The translations under genes and the position numbers were made by a program. A DNA stretch of 64,000 nucleotides from a virus. The stretch lies in the IMG/VR virus record IMGVR_UViG_3300017730_000001, positions 1-64,000 of that record; one strand, 5' to 3'. This document shows, one piece after another, positions 33,469 to 41,300 of the stretch; positions within the stretch are counted from its first letter, which is position 1; every line of letters starts with the position of its first letter. Below the pieces are notes generated by a model. The model made no database searches, was not told where the DNA came from, and saw only the letters and a list, made by a program, of their open reading frames with translations.

Positions 33469-35971
33469 CAAAAAAGGAATCTAAACTCGCAACTGGTTCT
33501 ACATTCCAGTTAATATGTCCTATGATGTTTCGTAATGGTTCGATAAATGATTTATCAAACTGCAAATCATAATCTACAAATCTATGTAAATCAAATTCTT
33601 TTGGTAATGAGTTAGTGAATGATATCACATTCTCATTGATAGGGTTTGGCATAGTAAGATATGTAAAGTGAATCTTCTCACCGTTTTGAATAGGTTCATA
33701 TCTCTTCAGTAGATTCATTTCTTTAAGTCTATGATTGAATAGTAATGAACCTCTGACATGAATTGGTGTACCCTTGCCATAGATGTGAGTTGGGTCTGCA
33801 TACTGAATGAGACCTTTACACCCTCTAGGGAATGCAACATCTTCTGGCGGAAGTTCTCTGAATTCTTTTCTTGCAGTTTCTACAAAGTCCCATAACTGCT
33901 GTTCATCACCACGCATGACAATCTTAATTGCATCTTCTAGTCTTCGTCTCACCCACAAAGGAGTTGATGACTTTGCAGTCTCAATGCCCATAAGTTTGAG
34001 TTTAGGTGTCTCTAGTCTAACACCCTCATTATCAAATACATTTAGAATATATCTTTTCTTTGCAGTCCATATACCTTTGTCTGCAATTACTTCACGACCC
34101 ATTTCCATTTTCTGTTGATATGCATTGGTATAATCTGCAAGGTCTTCGAAACCTGCATCAAGTACATCTTCTATCTTAGACTCTGCCTTAGATAAGAAAT
34201 CACATATCTTGTCTTTGTCTGTTTCGCCAGGCATAACTGTTTCTACGAATTTATCCATTGTGAGATAAATTGAATCAGTATCCATTGCAATGACATAATC
34301 TTCATTGTCTGTTTTAAGTATCTTGTTTAGATATTCGTTGACTATCTTCTCTGACCATTTGATAACTAACTGACCAGAATAAGTAATTGCCTCTGCAAGA
34401 TTTGGGTCAAAGAAAGCAAACCACTGATTCGCCATAGAACCATATGCTGAGTTAAGTGCAATCTTTCTTACTTGTTGATTGTTGTATGCCCTCTTAATAA
34501 GAGTATCTAGTTTCTTAATCTCTTTAGGGTCAGAAGTCTTCTCTTTGACTTTCTGATACTCAATCATCTTTTTCTTCCATGCCTTACGCTCATCGTACAT
34601 GACTTCCATAATCTCAGGAAAGAAACCTTGTTTATCTCGTGTGAACATTACACCATTGGGTGCGACTGTAGCGTTCATCTTCTTAGCAATAGATAAGTCC
34701 ACTTTCTTGTGCAACATCAATTCTACATTCGTATCTTGTCTATGACCCTTAATCATTTTCTCTGGTGAAATATTCCATTGCATAATCAAATGAGGATATA
34801 GAGAGTTCAAGTCAAATGACATAACCCAATTATGACCACCAGTGATTGGTTCTTTAACATAGGCACCTGCAATCTGATTCGTCTTGTTCTCGTTTCGTTT
34901 TTGAGGTGGTGTTTGAACTCCTTGTTCTTTTAAGAAGTTGTAGATGATTGTTTCCCAATACTTAACCATACCGAATGTGTCGATGTAATTACACTTGGCA
35001 TCATACGCCATTGCCTGAGTCAAGTCTAAGAAACCTAGTTTGTCTTCTAGTTCTTCTACGAGAACAACATCTTTAACATTATACTCTAAGTACTTTGCGT
35101 AATTGTTTTTGTATAAGGTATGCAATGAACCATACTCTGAATAATCTAGTTTCTTCTTACCCAATTCAAAGTGAGCGATGTAATCTAGTTTGTATGACTC
35201 TTGGTTATGAAAAGTAGACCTACGATATAGTTCTAAGTAGTCTACGATGTTGACACCATACAAGTCAAATATCTGAGTCTTCTGATAACCATTCTGTAAA
35301 AACTCTCTACTAGAAGACATATTCCATGGCGATAACTTTTTGTGTGCATCTTCACCGAATAGTCTATCGATTCTATTACAAAGATAAGTCATATCAAATG
35401 CATCTACATTCCAACCAGTAATGATATCGAACCATTCTTGTCGCCAGTATTTAATAAACTCTGTTAGTAGATGTGCCTCATTTTTACAGTTGATATAGAT
35501 TACATCTGATTCTGTTTCCCATTCACCTAGACCAAATACAACACAAGACTTACCGAATGGTTTGATTGAGATTGCGTTGACCTTTTCTATTGCTTCGCCT
35601 GGTTCTGGAAAACCATTTTCTGATTCACACTCAATATCAAGTGTGGCAATTTTGATTGCATTTGCATCAAAGTCTATCTTGCCAGGAAACTTATCTGATA
35701 TGTAAGTATACACATACCTATCGTAACCATGAACTTCAAAACCGTCTATGCCTTGATACTTTTCTTTGAACTTTCTTGCACCACCCATTGAGTCTAAGTT
35801 GACTACATCTAGTGGTCTGCCGTCAAGTGCCTTGTAAGGCGTAGCGCTTTTCTTTGAGGGAATGAAATGATTTGGACGATAAGATACGGAAAGTTTTTGT
35901 TTCTTTCCGTTCTGATAACCAATCGCTAATATTTTGTCACGAGTGCGACATACATTTGTGTAAAAATCCAT
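33464..35971 (-). CDS. 43: DNA polymerase, family B (T4 gp43)
   Basis: 835 residues. The 3'-5' exonuclease domain has TLDIECES (about residue 108), GWNVDAFDMTYL and a later YNVKDVVLV. The polymerase motifs are SFDLNSLYPHLI (A), ALNSAYGSMANQW (B) and AMDTDSIYLTM (C). The C terminus ends VASLDSFFG, a plausible gp45 clamp-binding peptide. It replicates the phage genome. The -10 ends 6 nt before the ATG, so the transcript from this promoter would be leaderless. It is somewhat shorter than T4 gp43. Confidence 0.95.
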   Translation of the reverse strand: MDFYTNVCRTRDKILAIGYQNGKKQKLSVSYRPNHFIPSKKSATPYKALDGRPLDVVNLDSMGGARKFKEKYQGIDGFEVHGYDRYVYTYISDKFPGKIDFDANAIKIATLDIECESENGFPEPGEAIEKVNAISIKPFGKSCVVFGLGEWETESDVIYINCKNEAHLLTEFIKYWRQEWFDIITGWNVDAFDMTYLCNRIDRLFGEDAHKKLSPWNMSSSREFLQNGYQKTQIFDLYGVNIVDYLELYRRSTFHNQESYKLDYIAHFELGKKKLDYSEYGSLHTLYKNNYAKYLEYNVKDVVLVEELEDKLGFLDLTQAMAYDAKCNYIDTFGMVKYWETIIYNFLKEQGVQTPPQKRNENKTNQIAGAYVKEPITGGHNWVMSFDLNSLYPHLIMQWNISPEKMIKGHRQDTNVELMLHKKVDLSIAKKMNATVAPNGVMFTRDKQGFFPEIMEVMYDERKAWKKKMIEYQKVKEKTSDPKEIKKLDTLIKRAYNNQQVRKIALNSAYGSMANQWFAFFDPNLAEAITYSGQLVIKWSEKIVNEYLNKILKTDNEDYVIAMDTDSIYLTMDKFVETVMPGETDKDKICDFLSKAESKIEDVLDAGFEDLADYTNAYQQKMEMGREVIADKGIWTAKKRYILNVFDNEGVRLETPKLKLMGIETAKSSTPLWVRRRLEDAIKIVMRGDEQQLWDFVETARKEFRELPPEDVAFPRGCKGLIQYADPTHIYGKGTPIHVRGSLLFNHRLKEMNLLKRYEPIQNGEKIHFTYLTMPNPINENVISFTNSLPKEFDLHRFVDYDLQFDKSFIEPLRNIIGHINWNVEPVASLDSFFG

Positions 35972-35977
35972 ACTGTA

Positions 35978-36006
35978 AGTATACTACAGTAGGTCTATTC
36001 TGTCAA
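35978..36006 (-). promoter_or_regulatory. Promoter of gp43 (TTGACA-17-TATACT)
   Basis: A consensus TTGACA, 17 nt, TATACT, then TACAGT and the ATG. The -35 overlaps the last codons of the upstream 78-residue gene. Confidence 0.8.
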
Positions 36007-36231
36007 TGTTCTTTTAGATTCGAAGTCGAAATTATTAACAACTGCTGACTTAATATCTGTCCAGTATGAAATCTTTTCTAGTTCTTTCTCTACTGTTTCC
36101 ATTGTGTCAGGATGTTCTGCGACACCAACTGCGTTCTTTGTTAATACTTCAATATTTATTTTGTGTTTCTCAATCTGAGCATCGGCCTGTTTGACCTGTG
36201 CAACGAGAACTCTATTCATAAAGTCTACCAT
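35995..36231 (-). CDS. 78-residue helical protein
   Basis: Charged, helical protein (MVDFMNRVLVAQVKQADAQI; VEKELEKISYWTDIKSAVV) with no recognised domain. It carries the gp43 -35 box in its 3' end. Adjacent to a similar small conserved gene; possibly a minor virion or regulatory protein. Confidence 0.5.
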   Translation of the reverse strand: MVDFMNRVLVAQVKQADAQIEKHKINIEVLTKNAVGVAEHPDTMETVEKELEKISYWTDIKSAVVNNFDFESKRTLTE

Positions 36232-36233
36232 AA

Positions 36234-36524
36234 TTATTTTCTTACTTTGCCTCTTTGGAGGTTGTTGCCTGTCGCAACTTTAAAATTAGTTTCGAGTTGG
36301 GGCTTTGCTTCAAACACCGTCTGTATGAGGCCTGAATTGATTGTGAAGGTGTAATCTTTGGCAAAGGGAATCCACGGCGCCAAATTGACTTCCATAGTTC
36401 CATCTTTTACCTCCATTACACATACTTGAGCTTCTGAGATTATATAATCTCCATTCCACTTCTTCTCTACAAATCCAATCAGAACTTCACCTGTATCTAA
36501 TCTGATACATTTGACACTATTCAC
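36234..36524 (-). CDS. 96-residue small beta protein
   Basis: A strand-rich protein (MNSVKCIRLDTGEVLIGFVE; VCVMEVKDGTMEVNLAPWIP). The GEVLIGFVE and APWIPFAKD pattern resembles Sm/LSm-like small phage proteins of unknown function found in marine myoviruses. It overlaps the lysozyme gene by 8 bp. Confidence 0.5.
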   Translation of the reverse strand: MNSVKCIRLDTGEVLIGFVEKKWNGDYIISEAQVCVMEVKDGTMEVNLAPWIPFAKDYTFTINSGLIQTVFEAKPQLETNFKVATGNNLQRGKVRK

Positions 36525-36975
36525 AATTTCGAACCATGTCTTGTAGTTCTACTGACCTTCTTCCAACTTGACCGAACCATTTTGAGTCTTCCATTTCGAC
36601 TGCCATTTTTTCCCAATCGCATGAAACAACTCCTTTCCACATGTTATTAAATTTACCAAAACGACTTCCACCTAAGTTGAATGTCATGTTGACTAGTACA
36701 TGTTGAATGTCTTCTGGAAGACTATAGAAGTCTTCACCACCCTTAGATTCGAATAGGTGTATAGTTTCATCAACATGTTTGTCAAAGTCTGCCTCATAGT
36801 ATCTATCGACAGTTTCTTGACTGACTGGAGTACCTGCTGGTTCTCCAAATTCTGCATCATCTTCTCTAATAAGATGACCAACCCCTAAGGTTAAGTACCC
36901 TAGAGAATCTTCATAGACTTCAAGGACTTCGCCTTCATGTCTCTTAATTTGTTCTTTTAAAACATCTTTATTCAT
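36517..36975 (-). CDS. e: T4-type lysozyme (endolysin, GH24)
   Basis: 152 residues, close to T4 lysozyme. The catalytic triad spacing is conserved: Glu14 (KRHEGEVLEV), Asp23 and Thr29 (YEDSLGYLTLGVGHLI), followed by the C-terminal lobe with NMTFNLGGSRFGKF. It cleaves peptidoglycan between N-acetylmuramate and N-acetylglucosamine to release progeny. There is no signal peptide, so a holin is needed for export. Confidence 0.9.
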   Translation of the reverse strand: MNKDVLKEQIKRHEGEVLEVYEDSLGYLTLGVGHLIREDDAEFGEPAGTPVSQETVDRYYEADFDKHVDETIHLFESKGGEDFYSLPEDIQHVLVNMTFNLGGSRFGKFNNMWKGVVSCDWEKMAVEMEDSKWFGQVGRRSVELQDMVRNCE

Positions 36976-36992
36976 TATTAATTCCTAATTAA

Positions 36993-37154
36993 TTACTCTG
37001 AAATTGGTTCTGGAGTTTTATTCGAATCGAATGTATAACCCTCTGATTCTTTATCAGCTTTGAAAGTTTCATAGTCACTTTCTTCACAATTAAAATAGTA
37101 TCCAACGGTTACGCCGTCTTCTACTTTTGTAAATTTGAGATTACTTCTTGCCAT
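36993..37154 (-). CDS. 53-residue protein of unknown function
   Basis: A small acidic protein (MARSNLKFTKVEDGVTVGYY; SEGYTFDSNKTPEPISE end). Its start overlaps the end of the upstream gene by 14 bp and it fills the space before the lysozyme gene. No family recognised. Confidence 0.5.
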   Translation of the reverse strand: MARSNLKFTKVEDGVTVGYYFNCEESDYETFKADKESEGYTFDSNKTPEPISE

Positions 37155-37449
37155 TTTTTGATTCCTCTTCTCTTTTGATTTGCTCTTGAATTAATTCAAC
37201 TAGAATATCACCCATGAGATTGTTTAATTCACTATTATTTAGTAATTCTTGAATTGCCTCCTCTGTGCCTTCGACACCTTCTGGCATCCTTCTTATGTTT
37301 CTTTTGAAGTTCATTTGAGGTTCGCCATTGACAAACTGTACATCACCATATTGATATACTAAACCTTTCCACTCACCACTTACAAGTTCAATGCCTGCAT
37401 CTTTTTCAAGTGGACTTTCTACAACTTGATATACTTCTTTAAAAAGCAT
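37141..37449 (-). CDS. 102-residue protein of unknown function
   Basis: Acidic protein with a strand-rich first half (MLFKEVYQVVESPLEKDAGI; WKGLVYQYGDVQFVNGEPQM) and a helical C terminus (EEAIQELLNNSELNNLMGDI). It is coupled to the glycosyltransferase-like gene by an 11-bp overlap. Unassigned. Confidence 0.5.
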   Translation of the reverse strand: MLFKEVYQVVESPLEKDAGIELVSGEWKGLVYQYGDVQFVNGEPQMNFKRNIRRMPEGVEGTEEAIQELLNNSELNNLMGDILVELIQEQIKREEESKNGKK

Positions 37450-38425
37450 CGTTCATTCTCCTCGCAAACTCTTCATAGTATTCCTCTTCTGATAGATGAA
37501 CTTCTGAATAGTTTTGTCTTGCCAGTTCTAGTTTTTCTTCTCTAAAGGTATCATCTCTCAACTCTAATGATTTTTCTAGGAACTCTTCAAATGTGTAAAC
37601 TCTCTGCCACTTATCAATTCTATATGTATTGTTGCAATCATAGTTTCTCCATACAAAGGGTACAATACCTATTGCAAGTGCCTCAACATATCTAGAGGTG
37701 GTTGCAGTTTCATCTAACCAATTGAAACACAATGTTTCTCTACAACCCTCTAACAAAGGATAGAGTTTCTTCCAGTCTTTTATCCATTTAGACTTTCTCT
37801 CTACACCAGATGGCATACCACCAATAAGTTGGCATGAAAGGTCACTACGATAAATTTGGCGAATGGTCTTCTCTCTATCGTGGCCGTGTTTCATACGACC
37901 CCAATATCCAAAGTCGTGAGTCTTAGATGACCCAACCATTTCGGCCAATGGGTTTTTTAAAGTATTTATAAAGTGATACTTCATGCCGTGAATGTTTCCA
38001 CTGAAATCTATCTCATCGATTTTAGTGAATGATTTTAAATTGATACCTTTGAATACTTCATTGATATATAACTCTTCTGTATCTGCCCTATCACTACAGA
38101 ACATGATAACATGTTTACCCTCAAAGAAAGGTCTAATTGCATCCATATGTTCATTTGACTTTGCAAGGTCTTTAGGGTTCATCTGCAACTCACCATGATA
38201 TCTGAATTCTGAATCACTTGGTATTACAATACAGTCTGCCCATTCTATAGTCTCAGGCGTTCTTTTAGGTCTGACATTATCGAATGATACATTGTAAGTA
38301 TCGTAATTATGTTGTGGATTTGCTTTCATCCACTTCACATAGTTTTCAAAGAAACTATCTAATACTGTTTCTAAAGGTCCATTGTATTTTACAAATGAAC
38401 GAAGTCTTGCTATTGTTATATTCAT
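37439..38425 (-). CDS. Glycosyltransferase-like protein (tentative)
   Basis: 328 residues. The C-terminal half has the look of a GT-B donor-binding domain: TTSRYVEALAIGIVPFVWRN, then VYTFEEFLEKSLELRDD, as in enzymes that pick an activated sugar. The N-terminal half has WADCIVIPSDSEF and KHVIMFCSDR strands. It lies next to a cytidylyltransferase-like gene (4-bp overlap), which could supply an activated substrate. A role in modifying phage DNA or the cell surface is possible, but no catalytic residue is certain. Confidence 0.5.
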   Translation of the reverse strand: MNITIARLRSFVKYNGPLETVLDSFFENYVKWMKANPQHNYDTYNVSFDNVRPKRTPETIEWADCIVIPSDSEFRYHGELQMNPKDLAKSNEHMDAIRPFFEGKHVIMFCSDRADTEELYINEVFKGINLKSFTKIDEIDFSGNIHGMKYHFINTLKNPLAEMVGSSKTHDFGYWGRMKHGHDREKTIRQIYRSDLSCQLIGGMPSGVERKSKWIKDWKKLYPLLEGCRETLCFNWLDETATTSRYVEALAIGIVPFVWRNYDCNNTYRIDKWQRVYTFEEFLEKSLELRDDTFREEKLELARQNYSEVHLSEEEYYEEFARRMNDAF

Positions 38426-38817
38426 GATTGTGTCACCCTTTGTCTTAGACCACTACTACTAAAAGAGTGTTGTCTGTTTGTATAATAAATTTCGTGTAGA
38501 CCTTTACCTGTGAAATCTCTTTCAGTATAATCTTCTCCCACGAATCTCAAATGTATCTCTGTTGACTCTAATAAGTCAATCAGACTTTGTTCAGTATCAT
38601 ATGGTATGATTTCATCAACATACTTTACTGCCTGCAATTGAACGAATCTCTCATAGACTGATTGAACAGGTTTGTTCTTTTCTTGTCTATCAATACTAGG
38701 GTCTGTTTGTAAACCCACGATTAAATATTCGCAATTTTCTTTTGCCTCTTTTAACATGACGATATGACCTGCATGTAGCAAGTCAAAACATCCGCATGTA
38801 AATCCTTTTGTCTTCAT
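38422..38817 (-). CDS. Cytidylyltransferase-like enzyme (TagD family)
   Basis: 131 residues, single domain. HxGH signature FTCGCFDLLHAGHIVML and the C-terminal FSSSGLRQRV (SSTxxR-like motif) are those of glycerol-3-phosphate or related cytidylyltransferases. It joins CTP (or ATP) to a phosphorylated small molecule. It is coupled by overlaps to the glycosyltransferase-like gene and to the second DUF4338-like gene. Confidence 0.75.
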   Translation of the reverse strand: MKTKGFTCGCFDLLHAGHIVMLKEAKENCEYLIVGLQTDPSIDRQEKNKPVQSVYERFVQLQAVKYVDEIIPYDTEQSLIDLLESTEIHLRFVGEDYTERDFTGKGLHEIYYTNRQHSFSSSGLRQRVTQS

Positions 38818-39938
38818 CTTATAATATCTATGTTTTGATTCTTAGACCAAACTTCTAGTTCATTTCTTAGTCTACCATCTCTCTGTAAATTTTCATATCG
38901 TTTTGTTGCCATCTTTTTCCACCATGTGATTACATTCTCTAATTCGAATCTATCAAAGTTTACATTCTTCTCTAAGGTATCTGTTTCTGAGTTCATGTAC
39001 TCTTTAACATTCTTGTAACCATATGTGCCTAAGTATTGTCTCTTTCTTTCTGTAAGATTCTTTGCATCTACAAAACATTGTTTGAATGGTCTTAGCATTT
39101 CACTATCATTTTTCTCAAGTGAGTTTCTTATAATAGATATCATCTTACCTTGTGTCTTCAACTTTCTACTTGATGCCTCTGCATCTACTAAAGGTACGCC
39201 ATTGTTTTTATTCTCAAACCATTCTTTGAGATGATGATATTTCTCATCATTGATACTTGGTACAAAGTCTGAATCAGTTAGACCAATGAATCTTAAATAA
39301 GGTTTCATGCCGTCATACATTGATGATGATTTACTTGAACCATATAATGATGTAGTCTCAAACATACAATACTTTGTATTATACTTTTTGTTCAATGCTC
39401 TTCTGGCGTAATGCGAAGTGCAAATGGCGGCAAGAAGTTTACCACCTAGATAATTGAAACCAAAGGGTTGAGTTGGTATGATATTGAAACCCATGATTGT
39501 AGAATCATTGAATCTCTTCATCGTATCTTTGTCTGTCGTATTTAGAGGTTTACCTAAGAACTCATTACGAGGTTTACTATTAATAGTAGGGCTGCCAAAT
39601 CTAATAAATCCCACAATCTTATTCGTATTCTTTTCATAAACTACCCACTTTAAAGTTTTGCCTGGTATAGACTTTTGTATCATTTGAGATGCAACTATGT
39701 CAATGTAATCATCATAGATTGGCATCTCTCTGCAAACAAACTCCATATCATTTGGGTGCATAGTAAAGTCTTGAAACATATCATCTTCTGGTCCCATACC
39801 AAATAAAGATGCAGGTCTTTCTGCCATCTTTTCTAATTTGACTTTGCGAAGATAATCATCTATTCTATCGAAATTGGAATAGTAGTCAATAAAAATTTGA
39901 CCTACATATTCAGCATCTTGTTTTGAAAGTATTAACAT
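38814..39938 (-). CDS. DUF4338-like protein (second paralogue)
   Basis: 374 residues sharing the core of the 28690-29970 protein: STIMGFNIIPTQPFGFNYL, GGKLLAAI, FETTSLYGSSKSSSMYDGM, and a following GLTDSDFVP region. The N and C termini differ. It is driven by a TAGACA-17-TATAAT promoter whose spacer is the stem-loop of the upstream terminator. The function is unknown; the family also includes the bacterial defence protein DruA. Confidence 0.6.
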   Translation of the reverse strand: MLILSKQDAEYVGQIFIDYYSNFDRIDDYLRKVKLEKMAERPASLFGMGPEDDMFQDFTMHPNDMEFVCREMPIYDDYIDIVASQMIQKSIPGKTLKWVVYEKNTNKIVGFIRFGSPTINSKPRNEFLGKPLNTTDKDTMKRFNDSTIMGFNIIPTQPFGFNYLGGKLLAAICTSHYARRALNKKYNTKYCMFETTSLYGSSKSSSMYDGMKPYLRFIGLTDSDFVPSINDEKYHHLKEWFENKNNGVPLVDAEASSRKLKTQGKMISIIRNSLEKNDSEMLRPFKQCFVDAKNLTERKRQYLGTYGYKNVKEYMNSETDTLEKNVNFDRFELENVITWWKKMATKRYENLQRDGRLRNELEVWSKNQNIDIIR

Positions 39939-39940
39939 AA

Positions 39941-39977
39941 TAAAAAACCCAAGTCCATTATACGATGAACTTGGGTT
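39941..39977 (-). terminator. Intrinsic terminator after peroxiredoxin
   Basis: Minus-strand stem AACCCAAGT/ACTTGGGTT with a 15-nt loop, followed by a T-run (TTTTTTATT). It ends the peroxiredoxin transcript. The loop contains the -10 box TATAAT of the next promoter. Confidence 0.85.
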
Positions 39978-39985
39978 CCTGTCTA
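39957..39985 (-). promoter_or_regulatory. Promoter embedded in a terminator hairpin (TAGACA-17-TATAAT)
   Basis: TAGACA at the upstream edge, a 17-nt spacer made of one hairpin arm, and TATAAT in the loop. It reads into the second DUF4338-like gene, whose ATG is 18 nt downstream. Confidence 0.65.
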
Positions 39986-39998
39986 GTGAGTTTTTGTG

Positions 39999-40544
39999 TT
40001 ATGCTACAAAATCATCTTCTGGTTGCCATGAGCATCCAGTTAGACCACCTGCCTTAAGTGCCTGTAAGGTTCTTAAAACTTCGTCTGCATTTCTACCTGT
40101 ATCTAGTGCATTTACTGATACATGTTGTACGACTCTTTGTTTATCAACAATGAAAGTTGCCCTATAACAGACTCCTTCTTCTTGGTTGATAATGCCCAAA
40201 GATTCTGAAAGATACAGACCACAGTCTGCAGCTAATGTATGTTGAATGTTTCCAATCAACTCATTACTTTGTTTCCATGCAAGTTTACAAAACTCATTAT
40301 CGCCAGATATACCTATCACATTTGCCTCACTTGTCAAAATATCCATTGCAGAAATTTCGGTAGGACAAATAAATGTAAAGTCTTTAGGGTAGAAGTAAAT
40401 TACTGACCAATCATGTTTATGTGGTGTATAACTCTCTTCTACTGAGACCGGTACAATCTCATTGTTAGAATTAACTCCTTGTAATTCAAAGGAAGGAAAT
40501 TCATCTCCGACACAAAGCATGCCGTTGTTATAAGGGTAAGACAT
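39999..40544 (-). CDS. 2-Cys peroxiredoxin (AhpC/Prx type)
   Basis: 181 residues from the ATG at 40544 (MSYPYNNGML), chosen because GGAG lies 6 nt upstream; an in-frame ATG four codons earlier lacks one. The peroxidatic cysteine is Cys60 in DFTFICPTE, and the resolving cysteine is Cys171 in GGLTGCSWQPEDDF. YPKDF and the later arginine fit the active site. It reduces hydrogen peroxide and organic peroxides using host thioredoxin or AhpF-like donors. It follows an unusual tRNA-Gly by about 20 nt in the same transcript, and a terminator follows. It may protect phage replication from oxidative stress. Confidence 0.9.
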   Translation of the reverse strand: MSYPYNNGMLCVGDEFPSFELQGVNSNNEIVPVSVEESYTPHKHDWSVIYFYPKDFTFICPTEISAMDILTSEANVIGISGDNEFCKLAWKQSNELIGNIQHTLAADCGLYLSESLGIINQEEGVCYRATFIVDKQRVVQHVSVNALDTGRNADEVLRTLQALKAGGLTGCSWQPEDDFVA

Positions 40545-40565
40545 ATCGTTCTCCATAATAAAGTT

Positions 40566-40637
40566 GGAGCGGAGTTCTAGAATTGCACTAGAATCTCTTA
40601 ACTGGAAGTAAAGTGTTTTACTTTAAACTAACTCCGC
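40566..40637 (-). tRNA. Divergent tRNA-Gly (anticodon UCC), aberrant D and T loops
   Basis: A cloverleaf of about 72 nt with encoded CCA. Acceptor GCGGAGT/ACTCCGC (7 bp), T discriminator, D stem GTTT/AAAC, anticodon loop CTTCCAG (UCC) on a stem with one mismatch, and T stem TCTAG/CTAGA (5 bp). The T loop is TGCAATT, so position 55 is G instead of U, and the D loop has only one G instead of GG. These are the bases that normally join the D and T loops. The sequence otherwise resembles tRNA-Gly(UCC). It may be a weakly folded tRNA, a non-translational tRNA-Gly or a decaying gene. A promoter ends 8 nt upstream of its 5' end. Confidence 0.7.
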
Positions 40638-40645
40638 ATGTATAC

Positions 40646-40674
40646 AGTATACTAAAAGACTGCATACTTTTCAA
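40646..40674 (-). promoter_or_regulatory. Promoter of tRNA-Gly/peroxiredoxin (TTGAAA-17-TATACT)
   Basis: CCCCTTGAAA, 17 nt, TATACT, 8 nt before the tRNA-Gly 5' end. It overlaps the 3' side of the Hsp20 gene's trailer. Confidence 0.7.
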
Positions 40675-40688
40675 GGGGGTTTTTAAAA

Positions 40689-41096
40689 TTATTTAATTTT
40701 AATTACTTGAGGTTTCTCTTCTTCTGGAATCTCTTTTAAGAGTGAGATGATGAGCATACCATCTTTAACTTCTGCACCCTTTACTTTTACATATTCACCA
40801 AGAGTCCAACTTCTTGCAAAGTTTCTCTCAGAAATACCTTTATGTGCAAAGTCAATCTCCCTAGTCTCTTTCTTACCATCGACTTTAAGAACTGAATCTT
40901 TAAACTCAATGAATAATTCATCTTTACTAAATCCTGCTACTGCAAGTTCAATGATGTAAGACTCTTCAGAAGACTTGATTACATTGTAAGGTGGGAAGTT
41001 ATCGTTAATATTCGAGATTCTCTCCATGTCTGAAAAGAGTTTATCGAATCCTATTGTGAATGGTCTGAACTGACCAAAGTTATCTATTGCTGTCAT
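40689..41096 (-). CDS. Small heat-shock protein (Hsp20/IbpA type)
   Basis: 135 residues with an alpha-crystallin domain: YNVIKSSEESYIIELAVAGF, FSKDELFIEFKDSVLKVDG, ISERNFARSWTLGEYV and MLIISLLKEIPEEEKPQVIKI, the last carrying the I-x-I-like C-terminal anchor. It would hold unfolding proteins and assist capsid or replisome assembly; Hsp20 genes are a hallmark of marine T4-like phages. A long structured leader and a strong promoter precede it, with AGGAGAAAAT at the start. Confidence 0.92.
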   Translation of the reverse strand: MTAIDNFGQFRPFTIGFDKLFSDMERISNINDNFPPYNVIKSSEESYIIELAVAGFSKDELFIEFKDSVLKVDGKKETREIDFAHKGISERNFARSWTLGEYVKVKGAEVKDGMLIISLLKEIPEEEKPQVIKIK

Positions 41097-41100
41097 ATTT

Positions 41101-41250
41101 TCTCCTATTTAAAGCAAGTTATGTTACCTAACCTCTATTGAGCATTAGGGTAGCAGAGAACCGAGCTCTTTTGAAGACTTGGGGTCACTAGATGTCGGCG
41201 TTGCCCAATCCTAGTTCCAAATCCGAGCTCTTTTGAAGTTCTCGTACTAC
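41101..41250 (-). promoter_or_regulatory. Structured Hsp20 leader with 16-bp direct repeat and potential pseudoknot
   Basis: About 150 nt of untranslated RNA. CTTCAAAAGAGCTCGG occurs twice (complement of 41223-41238 and 41161-41176). Between the copies, interleaved complementary segments ACTAG...TTGGG...CTAGT...CCCAA (about 41182-41217) could form an H-type pseudoknot. A further hairpin ACCCTAA/TTAGGT lies before the Shine-Dalgarno. It looks like a regulatory RNA (riboswitch- or thermometer-like), but matches no class I recognise, including the glutamine riboswitch. Confidence 0.5.
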
Positions 41251-41251
41251 T

Positions 41252-41281
41252 ATTATATATGTCTTCTTACAGATTTTTCAA
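41252..41281 (-). promoter_or_regulatory. Promoter of Hsp20 (TTGAAA-18-TATAAT)
   Basis: CCCCTTGAAA, 18 nt, TATAAT. Transcription would start near 41245, just before the first leader repeat. Confidence 0.7.
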
Positions 41282-41300
41282 GGGGTTTTTTAAAAAAAAC

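Noticed and set aside
41101-41300. Glutamine riboswitch or two-piece tmRNA, reported for related OM43/SAR11 phages
   Set aside because: The conserved glutamine-riboswitch segments and a tRNA-like T arm with a tag reading frame were looked for here and near the tRNAs, but not seen. They may lie outside this window.
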